Assembly (NCBI GenBank): GCA_964601205.1
Contig: CAZRML010000008.1
Span: 23,906-87,905, forward strand
Reading direction: 5' to 3'
Length of the DNA stretch: 64,000 nt
DNA from: JAQVEM01 sp964601205
Lineage (GTDB): Bacteria > Actinomycetota > Humimicrobiia > Humimicrobiales > Humimicrobiaceae
Made by a program: the position numbers and the translations under genes. The notes under the pieces were generated by a model. The model was not told where the DNA came from and did no database searches. It saw only the letters and a program-made list of their open reading frames with translations. This document shows, one piece after another, positions 1 to 8,556 of this stretch; the first letter of the stretch is position 1, and each line of letters opens with the position of its first letter.

Positions 1-1
1 A

Positions 2-37
2 ATAGTAATCGCCATTATTATGGAGATGATACTCTAA
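2..37 (+). CDS. C-terminal tail of an upstream membrane protein (partial)
   Basis: An open frame enters from the left edge and ends at a TAA that overlaps the next ATG (TAATG). The 11 visible residues are almost all hydrophobic (Ile, Val, Met, Leu). The stop-start overlap indicates translational coupling with the permease that follows. Two-gene permeases of the DUF318/UPF0718 type are common, so this is probably the end of the first half. That is inference from context; the tail alone cannot identify the family. Confidence 0.5.
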   Translation: MVIAIIMEMIL

Positions 38-600
38 TGACTTTAAAAAAGAGTAAAAAGATCCCGGAGGAAAAACGACAATCCATTATAAGAGACTATA
101 TTATTATGGCATTAGTTGCGGCACTGGCTGCAGCTATTCTTTTAATTTTCCCCGAAAGATCTGCCCCTACGCTCAGCGCATCAAAAAAGTATTTTCTGGA
201 CCTGTTAATAATTATTCCAGCAGCAATGATAATAATAGGACTTTTTTCGGTCTGGGTGCCTGAAGAAATAATCACGAGATACATGGGAAAAGCTTCCGGA
301 ATAAAAGGAATCTTCCTTTCTATTTTTCTGGGAATGCTCCCTACGGGCCCGCTGTATATTGCCTTCCCGATGGCTGTTGTATTTTTAAAAAAAGGTGCAA
401 AAATATCAAACATAATTATATTTATTTCGGCCTGGGCCTGCATAAAGCTCCCCCAGGAACTTATTGAAATTCAATTTTTGGGTATAAGGTTTACATCCCT
501 CAGGTTAGTGCTCACTATAATTTTTACTATAATAATGGGATTAATTATTGAAAAGATAATATTATTCAGCGAAAGAAAGCGTAACTTAAAAAAAGTGTAA
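37..600 (+). CDS. Permease, UPF0718/DUF318 type (half-size)
   Basis: A 187-residue membrane protein with about five hydrophobic segments. The central stretch with MLPTGPLYIAFPMAVVFLKK and the following AWACIKLPQE segment resembles the conserved core of DUF318 permeases (ArsP-like family). The protein is about half the size of full-length members. Its ATG overlaps the stop of an upstream hydrophobic frame, so two halves are probably coexpressed. The substrate is unknown; the family includes organoarsenical exporters, but nothing here shows arsenic specificity. A PadR regulator follows and may control the pair. Confidence 0.7.
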   Translation: MTLKKSKKIPEEKRQSIIRDYIIMALVAALAAAILLIFPERSAPTLSASKKYFLDLLIIIPAAMIIIGLFSVWVPEEIITRYMGKASGIKGIFLSIFLGMLPTGPLYIAFPMAVVFLKKGAKISNIIIFISAWACIKLPQELIEIQFLGIRFTSLRLVLTIIFTIIMGLIIEKIILFSERKRNLKKV

Positions 601-641
601 AAGTTTTATAATAAATTATTAACCTGAACTGGAAAAATATT

Positions 642-1031
642 ATGTGCAGTAACGACACAAAAAAAATTGTAAGTGACAGCATTGCCAGGTGTTCATGCAA
701 AAGTAAAAAAATCAGCAGATTTTTATTGCCTGCCCTGCTGCTTCTTCTTTCTGAAAAACCATCACACGGTTATGAGCTTGCCGAGAAATATACAGTGTTT
801 GGCTTTACCGATGCAGGCTCCGATCCCGGCTCGGTATACAGAACCCTGAGGCTTTTAGACTCGGGGGGATTTATAAATTCAAAATGGGAAACTGAAGAAA
901 CCGGACCGGCAAAAAAGGTTTATTCGATAACCGATGAGGGGCTTAAATTACTATCAAGCTGGATAGAACTTATAAAGGAAAGAAAAAAAAGTTTTGAGCT
1001 TTTTTTAGAAAGGTATAGTAAAATTAAATAG
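642..1031 (+). CDS. PadR-family transcriptional regulator
   Basis: A 129-residue winged-helix protein. The core LLPALLLLLSEKPSHGYELA followed by GSVYRTLRLLDSGGFI and a wing ending in YSITDEGLKLL is the classic PadR pattern (helix-turn-helix, then beta wing). Unusually, about 25 residues precede the HTH, with a CSCKSKK segment that could bind metal or sense thiols; that is speculation. PadR proteins normally repress a neighbouring transporter, here most likely the upstream two-part permease, 41 bases away. Confidence 0.85.
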   Translation: MCSNDTKKIVSDSIARCSCKSKKISRFLLPALLLLLSEKPSHGYELAEKYTVFGFTDAGSDPGSVYRTLRLLDSGGFINSKWETEETGPAKKVYSITDEGLKLLSSWIELIKERKKSFELFLERYSKIK

Positions 1032-1075
1032 AAATTTCTATTTCTCTAATTTATTTTTAAAAATTGGAGGCTTAA

Positions 1076-1447
1076 ATGGCAAGAAGAGTTTACTTCAGGG
1101 AGATTTATTTATATATAGTATGCATTATCGCCATAATTATTTTTGTAATAGGGATAATCACCACATACGATGGCCTCATAAATTATATAAAACCATCAAC
1201 GTGGACATCAAAACCAGATATCATAGCCATGTATTCGGAACAATACCGGAGTTTTTCCAGCGAAGAAATTGAACAGCTGGCAGAAGAGCAGGTAAACACC
1301 TCTATCAGAAACGAGGAAGATTCGGCATTTAAAAACATGCTGAGAGGAATACTTCTCTTAATCATTTCTATTCCACTTTTTGCTTTTCACTGGAAGAAAG
1401 CCCGGGAAATGTGGGATATGCATGTAGAAGAAAAAAATAATGATTGA
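1076..1447 (+). CDS. Small two-span membrane protein of unknown function
   Basis: A 123-residue protein with a good GGAGG site before the ATG. It has one transmembrane helix near residues 10-32, a polar extracytoplasmic or cytoplasmic loop with acidic residues (SSEEIEQLAEEQ), and a second helix around 88-105 followed by a short charged tail. The first helix resembles the start of DUF5671-type membrane proteins, but I do not recognise the family firmly. It follows the PadR gene by 44 bases and may be cotranscribed with it. Confidence 0.6.
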   Translation: MARRVYFREIYLYIVCIIAIIIFVIGIITTYDGLINYIKPSTWTSKPDIIAMYSEQYRSFSSEEIEQLAEEQVNTSIRNEEDSAFKNMLRGILLLIISIPLFAFHWKKAREMWDMHVEEKNND

Positions 1448-1484
1448 TATCTGCTGCAATAGTTGCGTGCAATAATTTTAAAAT

Positions 1485-2267
1485 TTAATTTATTATCCTA
1501 TTTATTTTTTCCCTGTCAAAAATATCAGGGGATAAACCTCTTCTATTTACCATGGATTTAAATTCTTTATCAATCTCAGCTGTTAGTTTATCTTTATTAA
1601 TAGAAAAAGATTCACAGATATATTTACCAAGCTCTCTGACAAGCCTGATTTTCCAGTCAGAGAAAAACGGTTCATAGGTTAAAGTAAAAGCCATAAATTT
1701 TCCAAAATCTTCTTCAATGCACCCTTTATGCCAGCCCTCAAAATCAATTCTATAAATACCTGAATTTATAATAAAATTACGCAGGTTGACATCGCCAGAT
1801 ATGCAAAAGTCTCCCGTAATTTTCTTTGAGATATAATAAAAATCATTAATTACTTTACACGAGGCTACCAGAGGGTTTAATTTACCAAAATTAATATCTT
1901 CATTCTTTGACTCTTTTACAAGGATGTAATCAAGAAGAGTGCCGCCTTCTATAAATTCAGTTATTAAAAAATCCTTTCCCTCGTAAAATATCCCGGGGAC
2001 ATTAATACTATATTCAGGTGAATGCTTCCCCAGGGCTCTCAGCATCAAAGACTCTTTATCTTTTTTAAACCCTTTCTCTCCATTCAGGTATAATTTAAAT
2101 ACAAAATATACAGATTCTTCTTCCCTAGAGCTATCGGTTATAAACCTTACCCTGTATAATTTGTTCTTTTTACTATATAACTTTTCTACAGGTATTATTT
2201 TCTTGATATGCTTTTTTTCAATAAACTTTTTATCAATAAGACCTTTCAAAAACGTGTCATTTATCAT
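1485..2267 (-). CDS. Kinase-fold protein (aminoglycoside/Kdo-kinase-like), substrate unknown
   Basis: A 260-residue soluble protein with landmarks of the protein-kinase/APH fold. A Lys lies in FVFKLYLNGEKG (ATP site); the hinge is FLITEFIEGGTLL; the catalytic loop is GDVNLRNFII, the Brenner-type G/H-D-x4-N pattern; and YRIDFEGW supplies the metal-binding Asp (DFG equivalent). These features support phosphotransfer to a small molecule, sugar or protein. It lies 174 bases beyond the mobB gene on the same strand, and that gap argues against firm inclusion in the ECF operon. No specific substrate can be named. Confidence 0.65.
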   Translation of the reverse strand: MINDTFLKGLIDKKFIEKKHIKKIIPVEKLYSKKNKLYRVRFITDSSREEESVYFVFKLYLNGEKGFKKDKESLMLRALGKHSPEYSINVPGIFYEGKDFLITEFIEGGTLLDYILVKESKNEDINFGKLNPLVASCKVINDFYYISKKITGDFCISGDVNLRNFIINSGIYRIDFEGWHKGCIEEDFGKFMAFTLTYEPFFSDWKIRLVRELGKYICESFSINKDKLTAEIDKEFKSMVNRRGLSPDIFDREKINRIIN

Positions 2268-2441
2268 GGCATTTGTTTAATATATTAATCTTTTATTGTT
2301 ATTCTTATTTCTCCTGCTACTAGATAATCTTCTAGATTTTTTATTATTTCCTTTATGCTGTTCTTTAATATCTCCTCCCCGGGTTTACCGCAACTTAACC
2401 ACTGCTTACTAAGGCTCTCTGGTGAAAATCAGTAATATTTT

Positions 2442-2936
2442 CTAAACCTTTTGTTCAATAAAATCAACCAGAGCCGCGGTATTATCCATTGAATTAATAA
2501 CCGGGATCCCCCTGTATTCATCAGTATTATTGGAGACAACTCCGGAAATCAAAAAAATCCTCTCAAAATATTCTTCCCCCCTGTTTCTTTCAATATCCTC
2601 CAGCGAAGACGCACACAGAATCACCGGACAGTTGTAATCCTTAACTCCCTCCATAACCACGTAATCCGTGTCGTAAAACTTTAAAATCTCATATATATTT
2701 AATTTTTTCCTGAAAAGAATGTCCGTCTCATAAAGGCCCCTCGCGGTTACAGGCTCTGCACCTGCTTTAATGTGCCTGTATGTGTTTGTTCCCTCTTTAT
2801 CCATGGCAAAATCTTTATAGTGTATCTCCTTCACCGTGCCCACCGAGTAACCTCTTCTCCTGAGCTCTTTTATAATATTTTCAATAGTGGTTGTTTTCCC
2901 TGATTCTGATAATCCAATCACTGAAAATAATCTCAT
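2442..2936 (-). CDS. mobB: MobB, molybdopterin-guanine dinucleotide synthesis adaptor
   Basis: A 164-residue P-loop GTPase. Walker A is GLSESGKTTT near the N terminus, followed by the MobB-typical GYSVGTVKEIHY and the AMDKEGTNTYRHIKAGAEPV block, then VVMEGVKDYNCP. MobB assists MobA in converting Mo-molybdopterin to the guanine dinucleotide form. No mobA is present in the window. The start overlaps the EcfT stop by four bases (ATGA), so it is the last gene of an ECF transporter operon that begins under a Moco-type riboswitch. This placement ties the transporter to molybdenum-cofactor metabolism. Confidence 0.9.
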   Translation of the reverse strand: MRLFSVIGLSESGKTTTIENIIKELRRRGYSVGTVKEIHYKDFAMDKEGTNTYRHIKAGAEPVTARGLYETDILFRKKLNIYEILKFYDTDYVVMEGVKDYNCPVILCASSLEDIERNRGEEYFERIFLISGVVSNNTDEYRGIPVINSMDNTAALVDFIEQKV

Positions 2937-3709
2937 AGCACCCTTCCCGGAAAATTAAACACATAATAGCTTACAAAAACAGCTGCTGTAAAAATAAAAG
3001 ACAATACTATTATAATATAATCTTTCGCAGAAAACTTAAGCACCAGATAACTTGTTCGCACTGGATATGCTCTGAAAGCTCTGGTTTCCATAGCCATTGA
3101 AAGAGTCTGCGCCTTTCTGATTGCGCCTGAGAGTACCGGCATAAAAATATATGAATATACCCTGAGCCTCTTCTTAAAAGGTATCTTATTTATTTCAATT
3201 CCCCTCAGCTGTATTGCAGCCAGGGCATCCCTAATCTCATCGCGAAGGAGAGGTAAAAATCTTATGGCCACCGAAACCATAAATGCTATATCATAGGGAA
3301 TTTTCAATTGAACCAGGCCCTGGATTATTTCTCTGTAGTTTGAAGTAGCGATAATGGTAGCCGAAAACAAAATAATAGAAATCCTCAACAAAAACTCTAT
3401 TCCCATCAGAATTCCGCCGGTAGTAAGAATGGTAAAATTTCTTACACTCAGGATTGATTCTCCCCGGCGTAAAAACATGCTCTGAATAACAACTATGGCA
3501 AAAAAGAGATACCACAGCCTTTTAGTTGACCTGACTGACTTTAAAAGATCTACTTCTGATAGAACGGCACACAGGATAGTAATTATAAGGATTACTCCCA
3601 GGACATAAATATGCTGGATAAATACTGCTATTCCGGAAAGGCAGATAACTACCGCCAGCTTTGTCCTTACATCTGTTTTAGCCAGAAACCTGTTCAAAAG
3701 TCTCACCAC
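2933..3709 (-). CDS. ecfT: EcfT, transmembrane coupling subunit of an ECF transporter
   Basis: A 258-residue protein with several transmembrane helices. The cytoplasmic coupling region shows the two Arg-containing motifs expected of EcfT/CbiQ: DALAAIQLRG and AMETRAFRAYP. These contact the ATPase pair. A GTG start overlaps the end of the preceding ATPase gene by 32 bases; a start a few codons downstream is possible. The gene lies between the two ATPases and mobB. Because a dedicated S component is encoded in the same run, the module looks like a group I (single-substrate) ECF system. Confidence 0.9.
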   Translation of the reverse strand: MVRLLNRFLAKTDVRTKLAVVICLSGIAVFIQHIYVLGVILIITILCAVLSEVDLLKSVRSTKRLWYLFFAIVVIQSMFLRRGESILSVRNFTILTTGGILMGIEFLLRISIILFSATIIATSNYREIIQGLVQLKIPYDIAFMVSVAIRFLPLLRDEIRDALAAIQLRGIEINKIPFKKRLRVYSYIFMPVLSGAIRKAQTLSMAMETRAFRAYPVRTSYLVLKFSAKDYIIIVLSFIFTAAVFVSYYVFNFPGRVL

Positions 3710-4343
3710 CGTATATTTTTAAAATCCTCCCGGAAAATTTCTTTATAAAAAAAATATCATGGCTTATGACCATTACTCCTATTCCCCTGGTTAAAAAGCC
3801 CTTGAGGATCTTAATAAGCATATTTTCTCTTATCATATCCAGACCCGTGGTCGGCTCGTCAAGTATTATAAAATCAGGTTCATTTACTAAAATACCGGCG
3901 ATCGCAAGCCTCTGTTTTTCTCCGTAACTCAGGTTATAAGTCGGGCTGTATCTCTGATGGCTCAGGCTAAGATACTCCAGAACCTTTTTTACCCTATCAT
4001 TTATTATGTCATCGGGAACATTTTTTATTCTCATGGCAAAGGAAAGCTCCTCTTCCACAGTTAGAGCAAAAATCTGTACTTCCGGATTCTGGAAAAGATA
4101 CCCGATTTTCTTTCCCACCTGGCCCAGATTCATATTGTTAACATCACTGCCATCTATATAGATTTTACCCCGGTCAGCTTTTAAGATTCCCATAACAAGT
4201 TTACCCAGGGTAGTTTTTCCGCTTCCATTTGGCCCCACCAGCGCAACAAAATCACCACGGCAGATGTCAAATTTTGCTTTTTTGATTACAGGTTTACGGT
4301 TCCTGTAGCTAAAAGACACATTATCAAACTTTATAAAGCTCAA
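3678..4343 (-). CDS. ecfA: ECF transporter ATPase (EcfA/CbiO type)
   Basis: A 221-residue ABC ATPase. Walker A is GPNGSGKTTLGK, the Q-loop region is GYLFQNPEVQIFA (the QNP and IFA pattern of ECF ATPases), the signature is LSYGEKQRLAIAG, and Walker B is FIILDEPTTGLD followed by the switch His in VISHD. It overlaps the preceding ATPase gene by 20 bases and EcfT by 32 bases, so the three proteins are translationally coupled and probably form the EcfA-A'-T energising module. Confidence 0.9.
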   Translation of the reverse strand: MSFIKFDNVSFSYRNRKPVIKKAKFDICRGDFVALVGPNGSGKTTLGKLVMGILKADRGKIYIDGSDVNNMNLGQVGKKIGYLFQNPEVQIFALTVEEELSFAMRIKNVPDDIINDRVKKVLEYLSLSHQRYSPTYNLSYGEKQRLAIAGILVNEPDFIILDEPTTGLDMIRENMLIKILKGFLTRGIGVMVISHDIFFIKKFSGRILKIYGGETFEQVSG

Positions 4344-5040
4344 TTAAACCCTCTAGTTTTTCCTGTTTATCAATTTCTATTAATTTTCCTCTCTCCAGAA
4401 AAAAAATCCTGTCAGATATATTAAAATTTTCAACATCATGGTCAACCAGTATTATTGATTTACCGGATTTTTTTAACAGCAAAATTGTCTTTTTTATTCT
4501 ATCCCTGCTCTCTTCATCCAGCCGGGAAAGACTCTCATCAAAAATTAACACATCGGGTTCCATGGAGAGAACAGAAGCAATCGCAACCAGCTGTTTTTCA
4601 CCACCCGAAAGATTCTCCGGATGCTCAAACCGGTATTTTTCCATATTTACAAGTCCGAGGCTCATATCTACCCTTCTTTTTATTTCATCACGCTCGAGGC
4701 AGAGATTTTCCGGCCCAAAAGCAATCTCGTCCTCCACTGTTGGTGAAAAAAGCTGCATATCATAATCCTGGAACACCATTCCCACCCTGGTTGAAACCAG
4801 GCCAAAACTCATTTCTTTCACCGGCTTGCCGAAAATATTCACGGTGCCTTTTATAAGACCCCTGTAAATATGGGGGATAATTCCGCATATACAGTAGCAG
4901 AGTGTGGTCTTGCCGCAGCCGCTCAGTCCAGTGACAGAAATTATCTCACTTCGCCCCACATTAAGGTTCACGCCATTGAGTATGTTTTTCTTTCCATCCT
5001 CATATTTAAAGTAAAGATTTTTAATCTCAACCGGGTTCAT
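4324..5040 (-). CDS. ecfA: ECF transporter ATPase, second copy
   Basis: A 238-residue ABC ATPase. Walker A is GLSGCGKTTLC, the Q-loop is GMVFQDYDMQLFSPTVEDE, the signature is LSGGEKQLVAIAS, and Walker B is VLIFDESLSRLD with the switch His in LVDHD. Walker B ends DES rather than DEP, which is a mild deviation. Only 12 bases separate it from the preceding membrane-anchored molybdopterin-domain-like gene. It pairs with the next ATPase to form the heterodimer. Confidence 0.9.
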   Translation of the reverse strand: MNPVEIKNLYFKYEDGKKNILNGVNLNVGRSEIISVTGLSGCGKTTLCYCICGIIPHIYRGLIKGTVNIFGKPVKEMSFGLVSTRVGMVFQDYDMQLFSPTVEDEIAFGPENLCLERDEIKRRVDMSLGLVNMEKYRFEHPENLSGGEKQLVAIASVLSMEPDVLIFDESLSRLDEESRDRIKKTILLLKKSGKSIILVDHDVENFNISDRIFFLERGKLIEIDKQEKLEGLIELYKV

Positions 5041-5052
5041 ATTCTTCTAAAA

Positions 5053-5598
5053 TTATTTTATTAATTCTATCTCAACCACATATTTGCACCACCGCATGCT
5101 GAACCGGTCCTTTCTTACTATTATCTGGTATGGGCCTTTGCCTCCCGAGCCCTTTGTCCCCAGAATTTGACCATTTTCCATGTAAGCAATATAGATATTG
5201 TCTTCCTCCTGAACCTCTTCCGGTTCAAATGCCACCTTATAACCATCAATTGCATTGACGGTAACCATTTTATAGTCCTCTACATCTATCCCCATTTTTT
5301 CAAGGACATTATTCATTAAAACTCCGGTATAATAATGTTCTTCCTGGCCTGTATCACTGGTATCCATAACCGCGCTGAGTTCCTTCTCGCCCGAACTTTT
5401 AATAAACTCCATATCAGCTCTGCCAATTTCATTACCATCAAACCTGACCATAATGGTCTCATTTTTCTCTAATTGTTTTTTTTCTCCTATATTACCGGCA
5501 TTTAAAAAAGAAAATATACCCACTACAATAAGGAGCACGATAACTGACAGTATTATTACCAGATTTCTCTTTTTTACTTTATCATCCGTCTTTCTCAT
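5053..5598 (-). CDS. Membrane-anchored molybdopterin-domain-like protein (single domain)
   Basis: A 181-residue protein with a lysine-rich N terminus, one transmembrane anchor (about residues 12-33), then one extracellular domain. Its pattern (HYYTGVLMNNVLEKMG, VTVNAIDGYKVAF, the GSGGKGPYQIIV region, WCKYVVEIEL) follows the second half of the sulfite-oxidase-type molybdopterin domain (PF00174): ...GVxLxDLL, ADGY, PLRLVVP, VKWLxxIEL. The molybdenum-ligand Cys motif of true enzymes is not visible. I infer a pterin- or cofactor-binding rather than catalytic role. It lies 12 bases before the first ATPase gene of the ECF module. Confidence 0.65.
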   Translation of the reverse strand: MRKTDDKVKKRNLVIILSVIVLLIVVGIFSFLNAGNIGEKKQLEKNETIMVRFDGNEIGRADMEFIKSSGEKELSAVMDTSDTGQEEHYYTGVLMNNVLEKMGIDVEDYKMVTVNAIDGYKVAFEPEEVQEEDNIYIAYMENGQILGTKGSGGKGPYQIIVRKDRFSMRWCKYVVEIELIK

Positions 5599-5645
5599 AA
5601 AATTCCAACCAGCCTGTTTTAAATATATTATTCCTTCTGCCTTTA

Positions 5646-7265
5646 TTATTTTCCGTAAATCAGTATATATGGAACCACAAGATCCTCATATCTAAACTGT
5701 CCGTGTGAACCGCCGGTATCATCTGGATGCATCCCGTGGTCGGATGTAATAATAATGGCCCCATCCCACTTTTTAACCAGCCTTTCTATAAAACTATCAA
5801 CCATCCTTACAGCTTCAAAGGTTGACTCTGAAATATCTCCGCAATTGTGCCCGTTATCGTCAATGCTATGAAAATGAACGGCCATAAAATCATAATTGTC
5901 TTCCATGCTCTCCATAGCAGATTCAAATATCTCGTCATCTATGGTGCCATCTTTGTTTTTATCGGTATTAAGAACCGGGTCAATTTCTGTTTTTATTTTC
6001 TTCACATCACCTTCTATAAAAATTGAGCTCTTTCCCATCTCCTGAAGCTCCTTAAATATTGAGGGTACCATAAGCTCTCTCTGATCTCCTGAATATATCC
6101 CGTTTTCTGCAGGAGTTTTGCCCGTCAGCATGGCCGCAAGTCCCGTATTGGTAACCGGCCTGTACATTGAAAGCGCCTTCTTCATTATTACCCCTCCCGA
6201 AGATTCAAGACTCCCCATAAAAGGCATGAAACCATCTTCCCGGGTCTTAAGGAACTGATGATAGCCAAATCCATCAGTAATTATAAACAGTACCGCCCTG
6301 CCCTGCTCCAGATAGTTAAGGGAGTCCCGGTAAACATCCGTAATATTTGACTCTACCGGATTTAACATTATTCCTTTGACATCTTCAATAATATTTTCGT
6401 TATCCCCTTCAATATAATTGAAATTATTATATCCGACCTCAAAATAACCCGGACCCTCAGAGAATAAATACTGGCCCCTCTCGCCCATTATCACAAAATT
6501 CCCACCATCAAAAAAAGAATCAATGTTTTTTCTTATTTCCTCCGGATTCTGTTCTGCATAATAAAAACTTTCCATAATATCCTGGAAAGTTAGAATATTT
6601 CTTTTTACATAAGAAGAAATTCCAGTTTTTTCGCTACCAGACACACAGTCGCCATCCAGTTTTGATTCGCCTTCTCCATGTAAATCCTGGGTGACATCAA
6701 AAAAAGCACGGCTCTTTAATCTCGCTTCACCCGGGGTTATTCCAAAAAGATTTTCTTCAGTGGAAATTACATTCAGGCCATAGTCATAAATTTTCTCCGT
6801 ATCCCTGTCCGAAACAATTATAATCTCCTCTATGCCTTTTATGCTGTTAATTTCAGACTGTCCAGGATTTATTGCTTCCCACCCGTTCCGGTAGCTAAAG
6901 CCCAGATAGCAATCTTTTATTTGCTCGGAATACATCCTGGCTGTTTTCCCATCATGGCCTGTAATATAAATGCTAAAATACTGGCTGAATGGTTCATAAA
7001 AGTTTATTATGTCTTTTAATTTAAATGCTTTTACATTTTTTTGATTATAGGTGATCTTCTCTTCTGCCAGTTTCGCCTCTCCGGATAAAAAAGCAGGATT
7101 ATCAATTATGGCTGGCCTTTTTATATCACCCGTTATCTTAAGCACGGGAAGCAAAAATTTCTCTGTATAAGCTGCCCCCTGAAAAAATCCGGCCATGAAA
7201 CCTGCCCCCAGTAAAACAATGGATACCGCTACCATTAAAATTATATAAATTTTTTTTAATTTCAT
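5646..7265 (-). CDS. Anchored type I phosphodiesterase/nucleotide pyrophosphatase with N-terminal cofactor-domain-like region
   Basis: About 539 residues. After an N-terminal transmembrane anchor comes a region (roughly residues 75-165) with the same pattern as the molybdopterin-like domains in this operon: ...SIYITGHDG, GWEAINP, SIKGIEEIIIV. The C-terminal 220 residues form an alkaline-phosphatase-superfamily domain: FIITDGFG (metal Asp), PVTNTG (probable Thr nucleophile), HFHSIDDNGH, TSDHGMH and GSHGQ. A DKNKDGTIDDE loop resembles a calcium-binding EF-hand or dockerin loop. Family members cleave phosphodiester or pyrophosphate bonds of nucleotides. In this operon a nucleotide-bearing cofactor is a plausible substrate (inference). 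The start is ATG 7265, with GGAAAG upstream; TTG 7289 is possible. Confidence 0.8.
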   Translation of the reverse strand: MKLKKIYIILMVAVSIVLLGAGFMAGFFQGAAYTEKFLLPVLKITGDIKRPAIIDNPAFLSGEAKLAEEKITYNQKNVKAFKLKDIINFYEPFSQYFSIYITGHDGKTARMYSEQIKDCYLGFSYRNGWEAINPGQSEINSIKGIEEIIIVSDRDTEKIYDYGLNVISTEENLFGITPGEARLKSRAFFDVTQDLHGEGESKLDGDCVSGSEKTGISSYVKRNILTFQDIMESFYYAEQNPEEIRKNIDSFFDGGNFVIMGERGQYLFSEGPGYFEVGYNNFNYIEGDNENIIEDVKGIMLNPVESNITDVYRDSLNYLEQGRAVLFIITDGFGYHQFLKTREDGFMPFMGSLESSGGVIMKKALSMYRPVTNTGLAAMLTGKTPAENGIYSGDQRELMVPSIFKELQEMGKSSIFIEGDVKKIKTEIDPVLNTDKNKDGTIDDEIFESAMESMEDNYDFMAVHFHSIDDNGHNCGDISESTFEAVRMVDSFIERLVKKWDGAIIITSDHGMHPDDTGGSHGQFRYEDLVVPYILIYGK

Positions 7266-7292
7266 TTTATATATTTTCTTTCCGGACAAATT

Positions 7293-7949
7293 TCATAAAC
7301 CGCCCTTCCCTGTTTTCCCGCAACCAGCATCTTTGCTGCTGCTTGAATTTAAACCCGGTATCTTCACTTTTCTAAATCCTTTTATAACCGCGTAAGCAAT
7401 AAGACCTCCAAGTCCACCTGAAAGGGCTGCTCCTGCTACTACTAAAATTAAAGGAATAGCCGGAAGTCTGAAGAATACCAGATTGGTTAAAAGAGCTCCG
7501 GCTGAATTTGCTGCCATACCGGCAAAAAAACAGGAAAAATTATTTCCTGCCCTCTGTTTTGTAAAAATAAGCAATATGTCTACCGCAATTCCCGGTATTA
7601 TATAGGTAACAAGAGTCATTATTCCATGAGTCCCTATAACACCCGTAGCCAGGACAAGCAGAGACTGGACAACCGCAGTCAGCGTTGCCGTTCCCCTCTT
7701 TCCTACCAGCCCTGCGCTTACTACAAGCCACATCATGTAAAAACCACCAACAATGGTGCCGCCCGGTATAAAAAGTGGGCCGGTAATAATCTGGACCAGA
7801 GTGACCATGACCGGTTTTACAGCCACACCAATTGCAGCGCATATCGATATCACTATCAGCTCAAATATTGAAAAATTTCTGAGAAATTTTTTCGGGCTCA
7901 AAGACATTTTTAAAGGAATACCCTCCTCCTGCACTGGTTTCTTACCCAT
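7293..7949 (-). CDS. ECF transporter S component (substrate-binding membrane protein)
   Basis: A 218-residue very hydrophobic protein with about six helices, starting at FELIVISICAAIGVAVKPV and containing GPLFIPGGTIVGGFYMMWLV, an arrangement common in S components. A basic C-terminal tail follows. It sits between the lipoprotein genes and the phosphodiesterase gene, in the same run as EcfA, EcfA and EcfT, so it should define the substrate of that ECF module. I do not recognise a known vitamin S-component family (ThiT, RibU, BioY, FolT and so on). A molybdopterin-type ligand is inferred from the operon only. Confidence 0.75.
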   Translation of the reverse strand: MGKKPVQEEGIPLKMSLSPKKFLRNFSIFELIVISICAAIGVAVKPVMVTLVQIITGPLFIPGGTIVGGFYMMWLVVSAGLVGKRGTATLTAVVQSLLVLATGVIGTHGIMTLVTYIIPGIAVDILLIFTKQRAGNNFSCFFAGMAANSAGALLTNLVFFRLPAIPLILVVAGAALSGGLGGLIAYAVIKGFRKVKIPGLNSSSSKDAGCGKTGKGGL

Positions 7950-8000
7950 AAAAATTAATTTCTTTTTTTAAAACCAAATAACCTGCATATTATCCTGAAT

Positions 8001-8489
8001 CTACTTAACAACATATATCCTGCTGACATTTTTTATCCATGCCCTGGCGTTCATTGTTGAAACAACCATACGGACCAGACCATCTTCCCTGCTAATTTCC
8101 TGACCATCAAGAAAGAGGCCTAAAATTGTACCTTTATCATTGACAGTCGAAGCATCCAGTTCCTTTGTGTAACCATCCGATGCTTCAACAGCTAACATTT
8201 CATACTCTTCCACTCCACAATACCCCAGCACATCCGAGAGCAGTACTCCCTTCCAATTTTCCGTTTCTTCACTTCCGTCATCTTTGCTGAGAACCGCAGT
8301 TACCTCTGCCAGTTCCAATCCGGCAGCATCTTTTTCGGTAAATTCCACCTTTTTACCGGCACCGTCTTCCACATAAATCAGCCAGCTTCCAGAAGTAACA
8401 CCCTCTTTGCTTTCAGCAGCACACCCTGCCGCCATTATCATAAAAATAAGCAACAGCATAATAACCACAACAGCTGTAATTTTTCTCAT
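8001..8489 (-). CDS. Lipoprotein with one molybdopterin-domain-like fold
   Basis: A 162-residue protein with a lipoprotein signal peptide: hydrophobic core, then lipobox MAAGC (Cys at about residue 23). The mature part has one domain: WKGVLLSDVLGYCGV, AVEASDGYTKEL, LFLDGQEI, LVRMVVS, AWIKNVSRIYVV. This tracks the second half of PF00174 domains. The usual Cys ligand motif is not visible upstream. It is 51 bases from the S-component gene on one side and 67 from the three-domain lipoprotein gene on the other, both on the same strand. A role in extracytoplasmic cofactor capture is inferred. Confidence 0.7.
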   Translation of the reverse strand: MRKITAVVVIMLLLIFMIMAAGCAAESKEGVTSGSWLIYVEDGAGKKVEFTEKDAAGLELAEVTAVLSKDDGSEETENWKGVLLSDVLGYCGVEEYEMLAVEASDGYTKELDASTVNDKGTILGLFLDGQEISREDGLVRMVVSTMNARAWIKNVSRIYVVK

Positions 8490-8556
8490 TATTTACCCTT
8501 TCTTTTTAAATGATAACTACCAAATTTTTTAATCCTGTATATTTTGATTTAAGTTT

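Noticed and set aside
4455..5064. Long plus-strand open frames opposite the second ECF ATPase
   Set aside because: They are antisense to a gene with full ABC motifs and show no independent protein features.
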